Source of the DNA: Anabaena sphaerica FACHB-251
Lineage (GTDB): Bacteria; Cyanobacteriota; Cyanobacteriia; Cyanobacteriales; Nostocaceae
Assembly (NCBI RefSeq): GCF_014696825.1
Contig: NZ_JACJQU010000005.1
Coordinates: 124,001 to 188,000 of the forward strand
DNA length: 64,000 bases
Direction: 5' to 3'
Part shown: in pieces, positions 32,477-40,793 of the stretch
Position numbering within the stretch: the stretch's first letter is position 1
Layout of the letters: each line of letters begins with the position of its first letter
The notes under the pieces: model-generated
Databases searched by the model: none
What the model was told of the DNA's origin: nothing
The model's input: only the letters and a program-made list of their open reading frames with translations
Program-made: the position numbers and the translations under genes

Positions 32477-32911
32477 CTAAATTTTAGGATTCTCTTTTAA
32501 AGACTCTCTAACTTTTTCAATTTGGTTATAAGGAAAAGAATTTATTCTTAATTCTCTTTCTATGATGTAGAGACTGCTGAGTATAAAACTAATTATAGCT
32601 AAAGTGTACATTGTACCTGAAAAGCCATTGAGAATTTTGAATTCTGAATTTTTTAAACGTTGTTGTGAACGTTTTTCTTTACCCATTAATAATACTAGAT
32701 AAAATTTACGTTTAAAAAATGGGATAGAAAGCCTCATATCTACCGCAGATGAATTACTAACGCGCTCTATAAATACCCTTTTTAACTCTGATAATTGAGC
32801 ATCAGTAAAAGTTGCGGCTGTTTGAGCAGGAATACCAGCTAAAATTTTTTGTACAAAAGGGTCTTTTTGATAATTATTTGGATGTGTAGGTTTTGAATGT
32901 TTATTAAACAT
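32477..32911 (-). CDS. Small membrane protein, paralogue of the upstream gene (lacks the Cys tail)
   Basis: A 144-residue protein sharing with its upstream neighbour the order FTDAQLSELKRVF, DMRLSIPF, FYLVLLMGKEKRSQQRL and a C-terminal membrane helix (about 98-118). It ends in a charged tail (EKVRESLKENPKI) and lacks the C-x8-W Cys/Trp motif. The genes are 37 bases apart and surely cotranscribed. The first 90 residues are cytoplasmic by prediction; the RRSKQRL-type basic box lies just before the helix. The family is not recognised. Confidence 0.7.
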   Translation of the reverse strand: MFNKHSKPTHPNNYQKDPFVQKILAGIPAQTAATFTDAQLSELKRVFIERVSNSSAVDMRLSIPFFKRKFYLVLLMGKEKRSQQRLKNSEFKILNGFSGTMYTLAIISFILSSLYIIERELRINSFPYNQIEKVRESLKENPKI

Positions 32912-32948
32912 TTTATTTTTGATCCTGTTTTTTGACTATGAATTTGCT

Positions 32949-33443
32949 TTAAAAGGTAGAACTATGTTCATTATCCCAGCACTTATTATTATTCCAGGTT
33001 CTAGTTAATTTCTCGCACTCCTGTTGAGTATTTATCCAAGGGATTGAGGTAGGGAAAACAGAGTGGGTTTTGGTAGGAATTAGAGATTTGAATAAAAATA
33101 GTGTGGAGATACTACCACTCACAATCATAAAAAAGAATAAGATTAAAAATAAAATATTACCAAAAGTCCAAAAAGGATATAAGCTTTTTTCGTATTGTAA
33201 CCGTTGTTTTGAACGACGTTCTTCACCTACCAATAACACCAAATAAAAACTTAGTAGGGGAATAGGAACAGATATTCTCAAATCTAGAGAATGCTCATAC
33301 CACTCACGTCGTTGAACCCCTTGTTTTATGGCTGCGATTTGCTCTTTTGTAAAAGTGGATGCTATTTCTGGTGAGATTTGGGAGAAAAGTTCTTCAAAGA
33401 TAGGATTAACATTCAATATTTTTTTATCTGGCACTATTTTCAT
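32949..33443 (-). CDS. Small membrane protein with C-terminal Cys/Trp motif
   Basis: A 164-residue protein. N-terminal soluble part with FTKEQIAAIKQGV, then DLRISVPIPLLSFYLVLLVG, the basic box EERRSKQRL, a membrane helix (about 98-122) and an extracytoplasmic tail with ECEKLTRTWNNNKCWDNEH ending in TF. The tail matches the protein at 25379-25642; the body matches its downstream paralogue. The family appears to combine a conserved cytoplasmic FTxxQ/ERRSxQRL module with a redox- or ligand-capable Cys/Trp tail. Function unknown. Confidence 0.7.
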   Translation of the reverse strand: MKIVPDKKILNVNPIFEELFSQISPEIASTFTKEQIAAIKQGVQRREWYEHSLDLRISVPIPLLSFYLVLLVGEERRSKQRLQYEKSLYPFWTFGNILFLILFFFMIVSGSISTLFLFKSLIPTKTHSVFPTSIPWINTQQECEKLTRTWNNNKCWDNEHSSTF

Positions 33444-33797
33444 ATTTGTGATTATGTCTATAAATGCAATTTATTAATCAAGTAATTAAAAAATAACACA
33501 AGTTTTTCAGGAGCGTTACAGCAATTTCCTAAGAAAATATTTTCGTATATGTACTTAAATAATTAGCAAATGAATCCCTAAAAACTACTTAATTTTTACT
33601 ATTCTCATTGTTTGTCTCAGACGGTTCGACAACAATACAGCTAAGGAAAAAATACCGAAATTTTGAAGCTGAACCCGTTCCTTTAACTGAGTATGGGAGA
33701 ATAAAAAAATTGGTGGGTTTCAATCCCCCACCCAATATTTGTCGGATTAGCTGTACTGTATTACTAGCGGTTTACACTTAAGTAGTACGGTTAACTA
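33444..33797. other. Intergenic region with an imperfect inverted repeat
   Basis: No gene is seen in these 354 bases. CGACAACAATACAGCTAA (about 33627) is partly complementary to TTAGCTGTACTGTATT (about 33747), and between them lies a GGTGGGTTTCAATCCCCCACC hairpin. The whole may be a degraded small element. A TA-flanked MITE follows. Confidence 0.5.
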
Positions 33798-33936
33798 AGT
33801 AAGTGGGCGTTAAAAAATATAATATAAACCTAACCCCCCAACCCCCTTCCCTGCTAGGGAAGGGGGAGTCAAAGCCTCTCTCCTGGTAGGGGAGAGGTTT
33901 GGAGAGAGGTTTTATATTTAATTGTGCCAAGTTACT
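33798..33936 (+). mobile_element. 139-bp MITE (copy 2) at the 3' end of the M16 peptidase gene
   Basis: Same length and orientation as 14348-14486, with only a handful of differences (CCAACCCCC for CCAGCCCCC, TGCTAGGG for TACTAGGG, TCTCTCCTGG for TCTCCCCTGG). TA lies on both sides (33796-33797, 33937-33938). It supplies the last Lys codon and TAA of the peptidase on the other strand. The original end reconstructs as NGS plus TAA. Confidence 0.92.
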
Positions 33937-36697
33937 TACCATTGGTTTTACTGTTTCCCGGACCAGCAGTAACAATGACCAGATTTTCTGGTTTGATTAA
34001 CTCTGCAATTACTTTCTGCACTTGAGTCATGGTGATTGCTTGAATACGCTGGGGAAATTCGCGGATTTCTGCGGTCGATAATCCGGAAACAGCATTGTTT
34101 AAAATGATGCTGGCGACTTCGCTAGGATTAGCTAAATCTACGGGATAACTGTTGGTAATTGAACGTTTGGCGGTGTTCAATTCTGCTTCCGTTATACCTT
34201 GGGTACGTAATTGTTTGAGTAAAGCGATGGTACTAGCGATCGCTTTTTGTGCATCACCAGGTGCTGTCTGCATGGAAATCAAGAAAGGGCCAGGATTAAT
34301 TCCCGCAGCAAAACCACTGTAAATACCATAGGTCAAACCCAAGCGATCGCGCACTTCCGTACCCAACCGACTAGATAAGGTATCACCACCCAAAATCTGA
34401 TTTAGCACCAGTGCAGCATAATAACGCGGGTCTGTGCGAGCGATCGCATTGTAACCAAGGTAAGTGACAGCCTCAGCTTTACCAGGAATTACGGTATTGA
34501 TTTGTTTCAAATCTGACGGGATATTTACAGTTTTTAGGTTGAGAATAGGGGGTTTTCCCTGAGCTTGCCATTTACTAAAAGCCTGATTTAGCAAGGATTT
34601 AACCTGCATTGGTTCAAAATCACCTACTAAAGTCAGCGTTGTAGTATCCGGTCGATAGTATGTGTGATAGAAACTTACCACATCTGCACGATTAATACTT
34701 TGTAAACTCTCGACCGTGGGGAAACTGTGGAAAGGATGATTTTCTGGGTAAATTGCTTGCTGAAATACCCGTCTTCCCAGGGTTCTAGGGTCATCTAGCT
34801 GGACTTTGAGACTGGTTAATTCTCGTTGACGACTAAGTTCTAACTGCTCAGGGGGGAAGTTGGCATTCTGCACCACATCTGCTATAGTTTCAACTAATAT
34901 GGGTAAATTCGCAGATAATCCTTGACCAGAAATACTCACACCTTCACGAGTAGCACGAAACTCCAAACCAGCACCTCTATCTTCTAAAGATTGTGCCAAA
35001 GTCAGAGCATCTTGAGTTTGAGTACCATTCATTAAGTTGGTAGCAGTCAAAACTGCTAAACCCGCTTTTTGATTGCCATCAAACACACTACCAGCGTTAA
35101 TTTGTCCACTGATGTTAATAGTGGGAACGCTGCGGTCTGGTAATAGCAGAACCTTCAAGCCATTAGCTAAGGTAAACTGTTGCGGTAGAGATTGTTGAGT
35201 GGAATTAGTAGCTGATGTTGTCGGTGGTAGATATTTAGCTAATTCTGCGGGGTCTACAGGTTGACCAGGACTAAAGTTTTCGACAGTGCGACCAGAACCA
35301 CCGTTAGAAGTTCCAGCTTGACCATCTGCTAAAGTTGGTTCAAAAAAGCCAATTGTTTGTTTTGCGGGGTCGAGGTATTTTTTAGCGACTCGCTGCACAT
35401 CTTCGGGGGTAACTTGAGCGATCGCACGCAAATACTTTTCAATATAATGATAATCTCCAGCAATAATTTGGTTATAGGCCAATTGACTAGCTTGACTGCT
35501 GATATCCTGATTATTCAAAATGAAACTAGCCTGCAGTTGTGTTTTCGCTCGGTTTAATTCTGCCGATGTTACTGCTTCTTGTTGCAATTTTGTCAAACAT
35601 TTCTGAATTACATCCGCGATTTTTCTTACTTCCTGACCCGGTGCAGCAGTGGCGCTAATCTCATACCAACCAGGTTCTATCAGTTCCGCAGCACTACCAC
35701 TAACTGAACTAGCAAGTCCCGATTCTACCACAGCTTGATACAGCCGAGAAGTACGTCCACCTGTGAGGATAGCATCCATGACATCAATTGCTGGTACATC
35801 GGGATGCTTAATATCGGGTAAAGGATAGACAGCTTGCAATAGTGCTGCACTTCCTGGTTGTTTAAGAACTATTGGGGTTTTTTCAGCAGCACTAACAGCA
35901 GTTACAGCAGGAGAAGCTTTAACATTAGTCTTTTTTCCTTTTGACAGTTGACCAAAAGTTGCTTTGATAGCTTTCAGTGTCGGTTCTGTGGCAAAATCAC
36001 CAGTAACTACTAAAGTTGCATTATCAGGACTGTAGTAATTTTGGTAATAATTCCGCACCTGCTCAACCGTGAATTTCTCTACATCTGCTTTTGTACCTCC
36101 CACAGTTAAACCATAAGCACGGTTAGGGAAAGCAGCTTTTCTGACTGCCCGATCTAAACGATATTCTGGTGAGTTTTCATACCCTTGCAATTCAGAAATG
36201 ACTACACGCTTTTCACTAGTGAGTTGCTCTGAGCCTATTAAAGCATTTTTCATGCGATCGCTTTCCAGAGTCAACAGTGCTTCTAACTTATCTCGCTGCA
36301 CCGTACCAAAATAAGCCGTTTCATCAAAACTAGTAAAAGCATTAAACTGACTACCCAAAGCACTAAATAACCGACCAAATTGCACCGGACGGTCAGAAGT
36401 ACCTTTAAACATTAAATGTTCAAGTTGGTGAGAAATACCATTTTCTCCTTTTCCCTCATTGCGAGAACCAACTTTATACCAAACCTGCACACTTACCACA
36501 GGTGCAGTATGCACTTCTTTGGTTAGCACCGTTAAACCATTTTCTAATACCGTTTTTTGTACCCCTTGGGTAAAGGAGATTTCCGCAGGGGGTGTAGCTG
36601 CTGGTGTTACAGCGTTGGTGACATTGCCAGAAAATGGCAAAACACTCAGAATCAGACTGAGACACAAACCTAAAAGCATATATGAGCGTAGCTTCAT
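33932..36697 (-). CDS. M16 family zinc metallopeptidase, two-domain
   Basis: A 921-residue exported peptidase with signal peptide (hydrophobic residues 6-22). The first M16 domain has the inverted zinc motif HQLEH (His90, Glu93, His94) within GISHQLEHLMFKGT, and the downstream Glu region VVISELQGYENSPEYRLD. The second half (about 500-915) is another M16 fold without the zinc motif, as in pitrilysin-like fusions. Expected periplasmic or envelope processing of peptides. The last codon and stop come from an inserted MITE, with only a one-residue change predicted. Confidence 0.9.
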   Translation of the reverse strand: MKLRSYMLLGLCLSLILSVLPFSGNVTNAVTPAATPPAEISFTQGVQKTVLENGLTVLTKEVHTAPVVSVQVWYKVGSRNEGKGENGISHQLEHLMFKGTSDRPVQFGRLFSALGSQFNAFTSFDETAYFGTVQRDKLEALLTLESDRMKNALIGSEQLTSEKRVVISELQGYENSPEYRLDRAVRKAAFPNRAYGLTVGGTKADVEKFTVEQVRNYYQNYYSPDNATLVVTGDFATEPTLKAIKATFGQLSKGKKTNVKASPAVTAVSAAEKTPIVLKQPGSAALLQAVYPLPDIKHPDVPAIDVMDAILTGGRTSRLYQAVVESGLASSVSGSAAELIEPGWYEISATAAPGQEVRKIADVIQKCLTKLQQEAVTSAELNRAKTQLQASFILNNQDISSQASQLAYNQIIAGDYHYIEKYLRAIAQVTPEDVQRVAKKYLDPAKQTIGFFEPTLADGQAGTSNGGSGRTVENFSPGQPVDPAELAKYLPPTTSATNSTQQSLPQQFTLANGLKVLLLPDRSVPTINISGQINAGSVFDGNQKAGLAVLTATNLMNGTQTQDALTLAQSLEDRGAGLEFRATREGVSISGQGLSANLPILVETIADVVQNANFPPEQLELSRQRELTSLKVQLDDPRTLGRRVFQQAIYPENHPFHSFPTVESLQSINRADVVSFYHTYYRPDTTTLTLVGDFEPMQVKSLLNQAFSKWQAQGKPPILNLKTVNIPSDLKQINTVIPGKAEAVTYLGYNAIARTDPRYYAALVLNQILGGDTLSSRLGTEVRDRLGLTYGIYSGFAAGINPGPFLISMQTAPGDAQKAIASTIALLKQLRTQGITEAELNTAKRSITNSYPVDLANPSEVASIILNNAVSGLSTAEIREFPQRIQAITMTQVQKVIAELIKPENLVIVTAGPGNSKTNGK

Positions 36698-37073
36698 AAG
36701 CGGTTGAGTTGAGACAACAAAACCCCAGGTTTTGGGGTGAAAGGTGAATTAAAAGGGACTCTTGACTAAGGATTAGGGATTAGAGACTGGGTTTTCAAAG
36801 GAAAAGTTATGGCAATTCAGATCATGCCAATAATCTATTTTTCTATATTAGCGAAAGCAAAAATTTCAGCTTGAGTTAATAGCTCAAACCCACAACCTTT
36901 CTAAATCAAGGTGTTTCGCACACCTGACAAAGAAGGCTGGAGGCAGAGGGCAGGAGGGAGATGTGGTAGTATTATACACAAATTGTATTACAGAAGCTTA
37001 TAGCGTTTCCTAATCACATGAGGTACATCACAGTCCCCTCCTCGCTGATCAAACCAATCTTTCAGAGTGATAA
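36698..37073. other. Intergenic region, nothing distinctive
   Basis: These 376 bases separate the M16 peptidase from the next minus-strand gene. Apart from AGGATTAGGGATTAGAG and GGCAGAGGGCAGGAGGG short repeats I see no gene, terminator or operator. Confidence 0.5.
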
Positions 37074-37946
37074 TTATGACGCTTTAAGCCGCAGAAAACC
37101 GACTAGATTTTTGAGGAATGATTGACTAATAGCTGGTTTTTGAACCATGTCAGGTACTGCTTGTATAAAGTTGGGTACAGGAGTAAACTTCGAGTCACTG
37201 GATGGACTAGAAACAACCATAAAATTTTCTTTCGTCAAACCAATTACAATTAGTCGAAAGGCAATTTTCTGGACAGTTTTTACACTCATGTTCAGTTGAT
37301 TGGCAATCTCCTCCAAACAAACCTGTGAGTCAACAAATTTCCACACTTGAGATTCTTGGGCATTGAGCAGCATCTGTGGTTGTTTATGGATCAAACTAGA
37401 CAATCCTGATTTGGGATCTGGGAGCTTATCTTCAAAAGCTTTCCAGTCTTTGAGCGATCGCAGACAATTTAATATCACCTCAATTCCAGGCATACTCAAA
37501 CCAGTCATTTCCCCTAACGGCAAAAATGGTATTGGATCAAATTTAAAAACACCATCGCTAACTTGAAATAATGCAGATATCGGTCGCAGCACTTGGCTAT
37601 TAAATAGCAATTGTAGCTGTTCTGGTTGCAATAATCCCTGAGATTTTAGGCATAACCCCATTGGTGCGTCAATAAAACATGGAGAAGTTTTAGTTACCTC
37701 AGAAAGTTCACTGTTATTGAGCCAACCGCGTTTAGTAATCATTCGCATCAAACCCTGTTGATCTGAACGTTCAGAAGCCGCGATCACACGACCTTTGTAC
37801 AGCCAAATATAGTAAGATTCAGGGTTACTTTTTATAGTTCTTCCATGTTCAAATTCAATGTAAAGTAATCCAGTCTTTTTCCCTCGATCTAAAAATTGCA
37901 GCAGTTCTGGCAAGGAAAAATCTGCTAAATTACCAGATGTAGACAT
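37074..37946 (-). CDS. DUF4388/PatA N-terminal domain protein with winged-helix-like C-terminus
   Basis: This 290-residue protein begins with a PATAN/DUF4388 module (SGNLADFSLPELLQFLDRGKKTGLLYIE, then IWLYKGRVIAASE) found in PatA-like regulators. It continues with a helical middle (LLQPEQLQLLFNSQVLRPISALFQVSDGVFKFD split over about 115-150). A C-terminal HTH-like part follows (VDSQVCLEEIANQLNMSVKTVQKIA, about 205-230). There is no receiver domain, unlike HmpA in this same window. It is probably a signalling adaptor in filament or motility regulation; partners are unknown. Confidence 0.75.
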   Translation of the reverse strand: MSTSGNLADFSLPELLQFLDRGKKTGLLYIEFEHGRTIKSNPESYYIWLYKGRVIAASERSDQQGLMRMITKRGWLNNSELSEVTKTSPCFIDAPMGLCLKSQGLLQPEQLQLLFNSQVLRPISALFQVSDGVFKFDPIPFLPLGEMTGLSMPGIEVILNCLRSLKDWKAFEDKLPDPKSGLSSLIHKQPQMLLNAQESQVWKFVDSQVCLEEIANQLNMSVKTVQKIAFRLIVIGLTKENFMVVSSPSSDSKFTPVPNFIQAVPDMVQKPAISQSFLKNLVGFLRLKAS

Positions 37947-38086
37947 TATTAACCTCCTTAATATAAGAATTTAAATATTTGATATTACTGCCCATTAATG
38001 TCAAACTTTGTTTAGGTGAAAGGGGATGAATTTTAGTCATTGCAGTTTTCTAACTGCGGTAAAAAATTAGTATTTTATTAAATGTA

Positions 38087-38195
38087 GGACTTACGCAAGA
38101 TTGAACTCAAAACCTGATTCTTGCGTAGGGGTAATACCCTTCGGGAAGCAAGCTACATGAATTACCCCTACTTCCGTTCTGTTTTGCGTAAGTCC
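38087..38195 (-). mobile_element. GGACTTACGC MITE, 109 bp (copy 3, inverted, with internal insertion)
   Basis: Perfect 10-base ends. The interior is the reverse complement of the copy at 19238, interrupted by about 19 extra bases (CCCTTCGGGAAGCAAGCTAC) within the central GGGGTAAT...ATTACCCC palindrome. Confidence 0.88.
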
Positions 38196-38441
38196 TGAAA
38201 TGATGAGATAGAAATTTACGTAATAGAGCAGGAGTCAGGCACAAACCCCTTTTGTAGTGGGAGTTTCATTATCAATTGATGTCCTAACCACCTTAACCTC
38301 TGCTATAGTATAAACACGCATCATTTTAGTTATTGTTACTTTTTGTGTATCTGTTCTAGTATGCTGAAATCAACCTAAAATGGACACAGTATAAATACGT
38401 GATTATCACTAGGAATAAATAGAAAAATTTTATAGTAACCA

Positions 38442-38546
38442 ATGAATCAATACCGTAATAATACTGAAGATTTCAGTAAGGACAGCACAGAACTTTCACA
38501 TATTGACTTTTCCCCTGCAATAGCAATGAATGAAAGTATGGGTTAG
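38442..38546 (+). CDS. Possible 34-residue peptide
   Basis: ATG 38442 to TAG 38546 encodes MNQYRNNTEDFSKDSTEL continuing to IAMNESMG. It is acidic and Asn/Ser-rich with no signal sequence. A TATAAAT box lies 45 bases upstream, but no clear ribosome site is seen. The size is compatible with chance; it is recorded only because the surrounding 740 bases are otherwise empty. Confidence 0.2.
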   Translation: MNQYRNNTEDFSKDSTELSHIDFSPAIAMNESMG

Positions 38547-38689
38547 GCTGTCTTGCGCTTCAACTTATACAATAGTGAATAAACATAACGAGTTTTAAAT
38601 TGTTCCCAATTTTATGACGAACCATATTCAACCATCCCGACCTAACCAATGGTAAATTGACAGTAAATTCTTGCCCCCGTTTCTAAAAT

Positions 38690-39244
38690 ATGTTACTAAT
38701 TCCCATCAACTTAGAAACACCAAGATTGCTGCTGCGTACCTTTAAATATGGGGATATAAACGCTTTTATTGCTTATCGCAATGATCCTGAAGTTGCTAAA
38801 TATCAAAGTTGGGATATCCCTTACCCAGAAACAGCGGCCAGAGAATTTATCGAATATCTGCAACAGACAAAACCGGGGACTTTAGGTGAATGGTATCAAT
38901 TAGGAATTGCACTCAAAACCACAGATGAAATAATTGGAGATTGTGCTTTTTGCATCTTAGCTGAAGATGGACAACAGGCGGAAATTGGTTTTACCCTGTC
39001 ACGTCAACATCAAGGAAAAGGTTATGCGACAGAAGCAGTAACCTGTTTATTGGCATATTTATTTACAGAATATAAATTGCATCGTGTCCGCGCAAATTGC
39101 GACTCGGAAAATATTGCATCTATTCAACTCCTGGAACGTTTAGGAATGCGACGGGAAGGGCATTTTGTCAAGAGTTTGTGGTTTAAGGGTGAGTGGGTAG
39201 ATGAGTTGTGGTTTGCTATTTTGCGTGAAGAGTGGGAAAGATAG
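38690..39244 (+). CDS. GNAT N-acetyltransferase, RimJ/RimL-like
   Basis: A 184-residue acetyltransferase. It opens with LETPRLLLRTFKYGDINAF, typical of the RimJ/RimL/YdaF group. The acetyl-CoA loop is RQHQGKGYATEAV, and the C-terminal LHRVRANCDSENIASIQLLERLGMRREG split around residues 138-166 completes the fold. Substrate could be a ribosomal-protein N-terminus or a small molecule. Single gene. Confidence 0.9.
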   Translation: MLLIPINLETPRLLLRTFKYGDINAFIAYRNDPEVAKYQSWDIPYPETAAREFIEYLQQTKPGTLGEWYQLGIALKTTDEIIGDCAFCILAEDGQQAEIGFTLSRQHQGKGYATEAVTCLLAYLFTEYKLHRVRANCDSENIASIQLLERLGMRREGHFVKSLWFKGEWVDELWFAILREEWER

Positions 39245-39295
39245 ATTAGTTATAATAAGTGATATCATTAATTAGTTGCATTAAATGGTTATATT

Positions 39296-39642
39296 ATGGA
39301 ACGGGAAGCTTTAACAATCCGTTTTCCCTCGGAACTACTAGCAAAAGCTAGGAAAATCAAAGAAAGTAGCGAATCTTTTAATAGACCTCTCCGGAAATAT
39401 GGTAGAGACGTTCCGGCGGAACGTCTCTACAAGGGTTTCAAACCACGCACATTTAATTACCGGAGATGTCTAATGATTTAATAGTTGAAGCTTTAGAACG
39501 TGAGGTCAAACGGAGAAGGGGATGGGCTGCACATCAACGAATTATTGCCAGAAGCGAAACCGTTAAAGCAAGAACTGGTACACAAGCAAATTCTACCGAT
39601 ATGATTCGCAGTCTCAGAGAGAGTGAGGGGAGACGTGACTAG
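39296..39642 (+). pseudogene. VapB-like ribbon-helix-helix antitoxin gene broken by a MITE
   Basis: From ATG 39296 the frame reads EALTIRFPSELLAKARKI, an RHH strand and helix, up to SSESFN. It then runs into a 91-base element and stops at 39479-39481. Removing the element and one TA restores SSESFNNDLIVEALEREVKRRR and the rest of the gene in frame to TAG 39640-39642 (ending RESEGRRD). The stop overlaps the start of the downstream toxin gene, as in intact vapBC pairs. The truncated 61-residue product keeps the DNA-contacting strand but loses helix 2 and the toxin-neutralising tail. Confidence 0.85.
39382..39472 (-). mobile_element. 91-bp MITE with TAGAC/GTCTA ends (copy 2, inverted)
   Basis: The reverse complement matches the 87-base element at 7327-7413 except for four extra bases in the central palindrome (GTTCCGCCGGAAC against GTTCCGAAC) and scattered changes. 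TA can be assigned as target duplication on both sides, consistent with the in-frame reconstruction of the antitoxin. Confidence 0.9.
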
Positions 39643-40072
39643 AGTTTTGTGCATAGATACCAGTGTTTGGATACCTTACCTTGTTCCAGAAGTGTATCAA
39701 CCTCAAGCTAGAACCTTACTAACAGAAGCATTAAGTTTGAGTATACGTTTAGTAGCTCCTGCGTTTGTTTGGGCAGAAGTTGGATCTGTACTACGGAAGA
39801 AAACACGAATAGGAGTCATAACTAAGGAGGAAGCACAAGATTTTTTTGACGACTTCTGTGAATTGCCGATAGATTATATTGAAGATGAAGTAATCAGGGT
39901 AAAAAGTTGGGAAATTGCCGAAAAATACGGTTTATCTACCCTTTATGATGCCGCTTTTCTTACTTGTTCTGAAATGACATCTGCTGAGTTTTGGACTGCT
40001 GACGCTGCACTGGTGAGACAACTGACACCTAAACCTAATTATTTACGAGAAATAGGGGAGATAATCAATTAA
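39635..40072 (+). CDS. PIN-domain toxin, VapC-like
   Basis: The protein has 145 residues from GTG 39635, which overlaps the antitoxin stop by eight bases (GTG 39623 is an alternative). The PIN acidic residues are present: Asp8 in CIDTSVW, Glu in FVWAEVGSVLR, Asp in LYDAAFL and Asp in FWTADAAL. Members cut specific RNAs, often tRNA. The partner antitoxin just upstream is disrupted, yet this gene is intact with no stop or frameshift. Either a second antitoxin, low translation through loss of coupling, or residual neutralisation must keep it harmless. Confidence 0.88.
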   Translation: MTRVLCIDTSVWIPYLVPEVYQPQARTLLTEALSLSIRLVAPAFVWAEVGSVLRKKTRIGVITKEEAQDFFDDFCELPIDYIEDEVIRVKSWEIAEKYGLSTLYDAAFLTCSEMTSAEFWTADAALVRQLTPKPNYLREIGEIIN

Positions 40073-40108
40073 AATTACTCCTATTTTTTAATTCATGAAT
40101 CTTTGATT

Positions 40109-40783
40109 ATGCAAGAAATAACTGCTAATTTTGATGAATCTTGGAAAGAAGCTTTAACCGAATATTTTGAAAGCTTTTTGACATTCTTTTTTCCGGAAGT
40201 TCATCAATTAATTGATTGGACAAAACCACCCCGTTCTCTAGATAAAGAATTACAGGAAATTACAGCTTCATCAGAGACAGAAAAACGAATTGCTGACCAA
40301 CTTTATCAAGTTTGGTTACTGGACAAACGAGAAGTTTGGATATTAATTCATGTAGAAATTCAAAGTCAATATGAGGTAGATTTTGGGCAACGGATGTATA
40401 TTTATAATTACCGTTCCTTTGATCTGTATCACAAACCTGTAGTTAGTCTAGCTGTTCTAGGTGATGAAAGGAATAATTGGCGACCTAGTGCGTATGGTTA
40501 TTCCCTTGGAGGGTGTGAAGTTAGTCTGAAATTTCCTATTGCTAAACTTCTGGACTATGAATCTCGCTGGCAAGAATTAGAAGCTAGTGATAATCCATTT
40601 GCTATCATAGTAATGGCACATTTGAAAACTAAAGCCACCACTGGGAATTTATCAGAACGGGAGCAATGGAAATGGACATTAATTCGCGGACTGTATGATA
40701 GAGGATTAACAAAAGAACAAATTGTTAAACTCTTTAAAATCATTGACAAAATGATGACATTACCTGAGCAATTACAGCAATGA
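40109..40783 (+). CDS. Rpn-family PD-(D/E)XK nuclease-like protein
   Basis: The protein has 224 residues from ATG 40109. It shows the cyanobacterial Rpn/transposase-31-like pattern: [23 protein letters not shown], a ligand segment [11 protein letters not shown] (the E-x-Q of the PD-(D/E)XK core), then [17 protein letters not shown] and a C-terminal [17 protein letters not shown]. Related proteins promote recombination or act as defence nucleases. Its TGA (40781-40783) sits exactly where Tn3 transposase homology begins, so the natural C-terminus may have been replaced: the tail [10 protein letters not shown] normally continues in homologues. Confidence 0.75.
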   Translation: MQEITANFDESWKEALTEYFESFLTFFFPEVHQLIDWTKPPRSLDKELQEITASSETEKRIADQLYQVWLLDKREVWILIHVEIQSQYEVDFGQRMYIYNYRSFDLYHKPVVSLAVLGDERNNWRPSAYGYSLGGCEVSLKFPIAKLLDYESRWQELEASDNPFAIIVMAHLKTKATTGNLSEREQWKWTLIRGLYDRGLTKEQIVKLFKIIDKMMTLPEQLQQ

Positions 40784-40793
40784 AATTAGCGTT

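Larger units (their letters stand above)
37947..38689. other. Long intergenic region with a MITE and a possible small peptide gene
   Basis: These 743 bases hold an inverted GGACTTACGC element (38087-38195) and an open frame of 34 codons at 38442-38546 (listed separately). A TATAAAT box lies at 38391-38397, 45 bases ahead of that frame. Otherwise no gene is seen. Confidence 0.55.
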
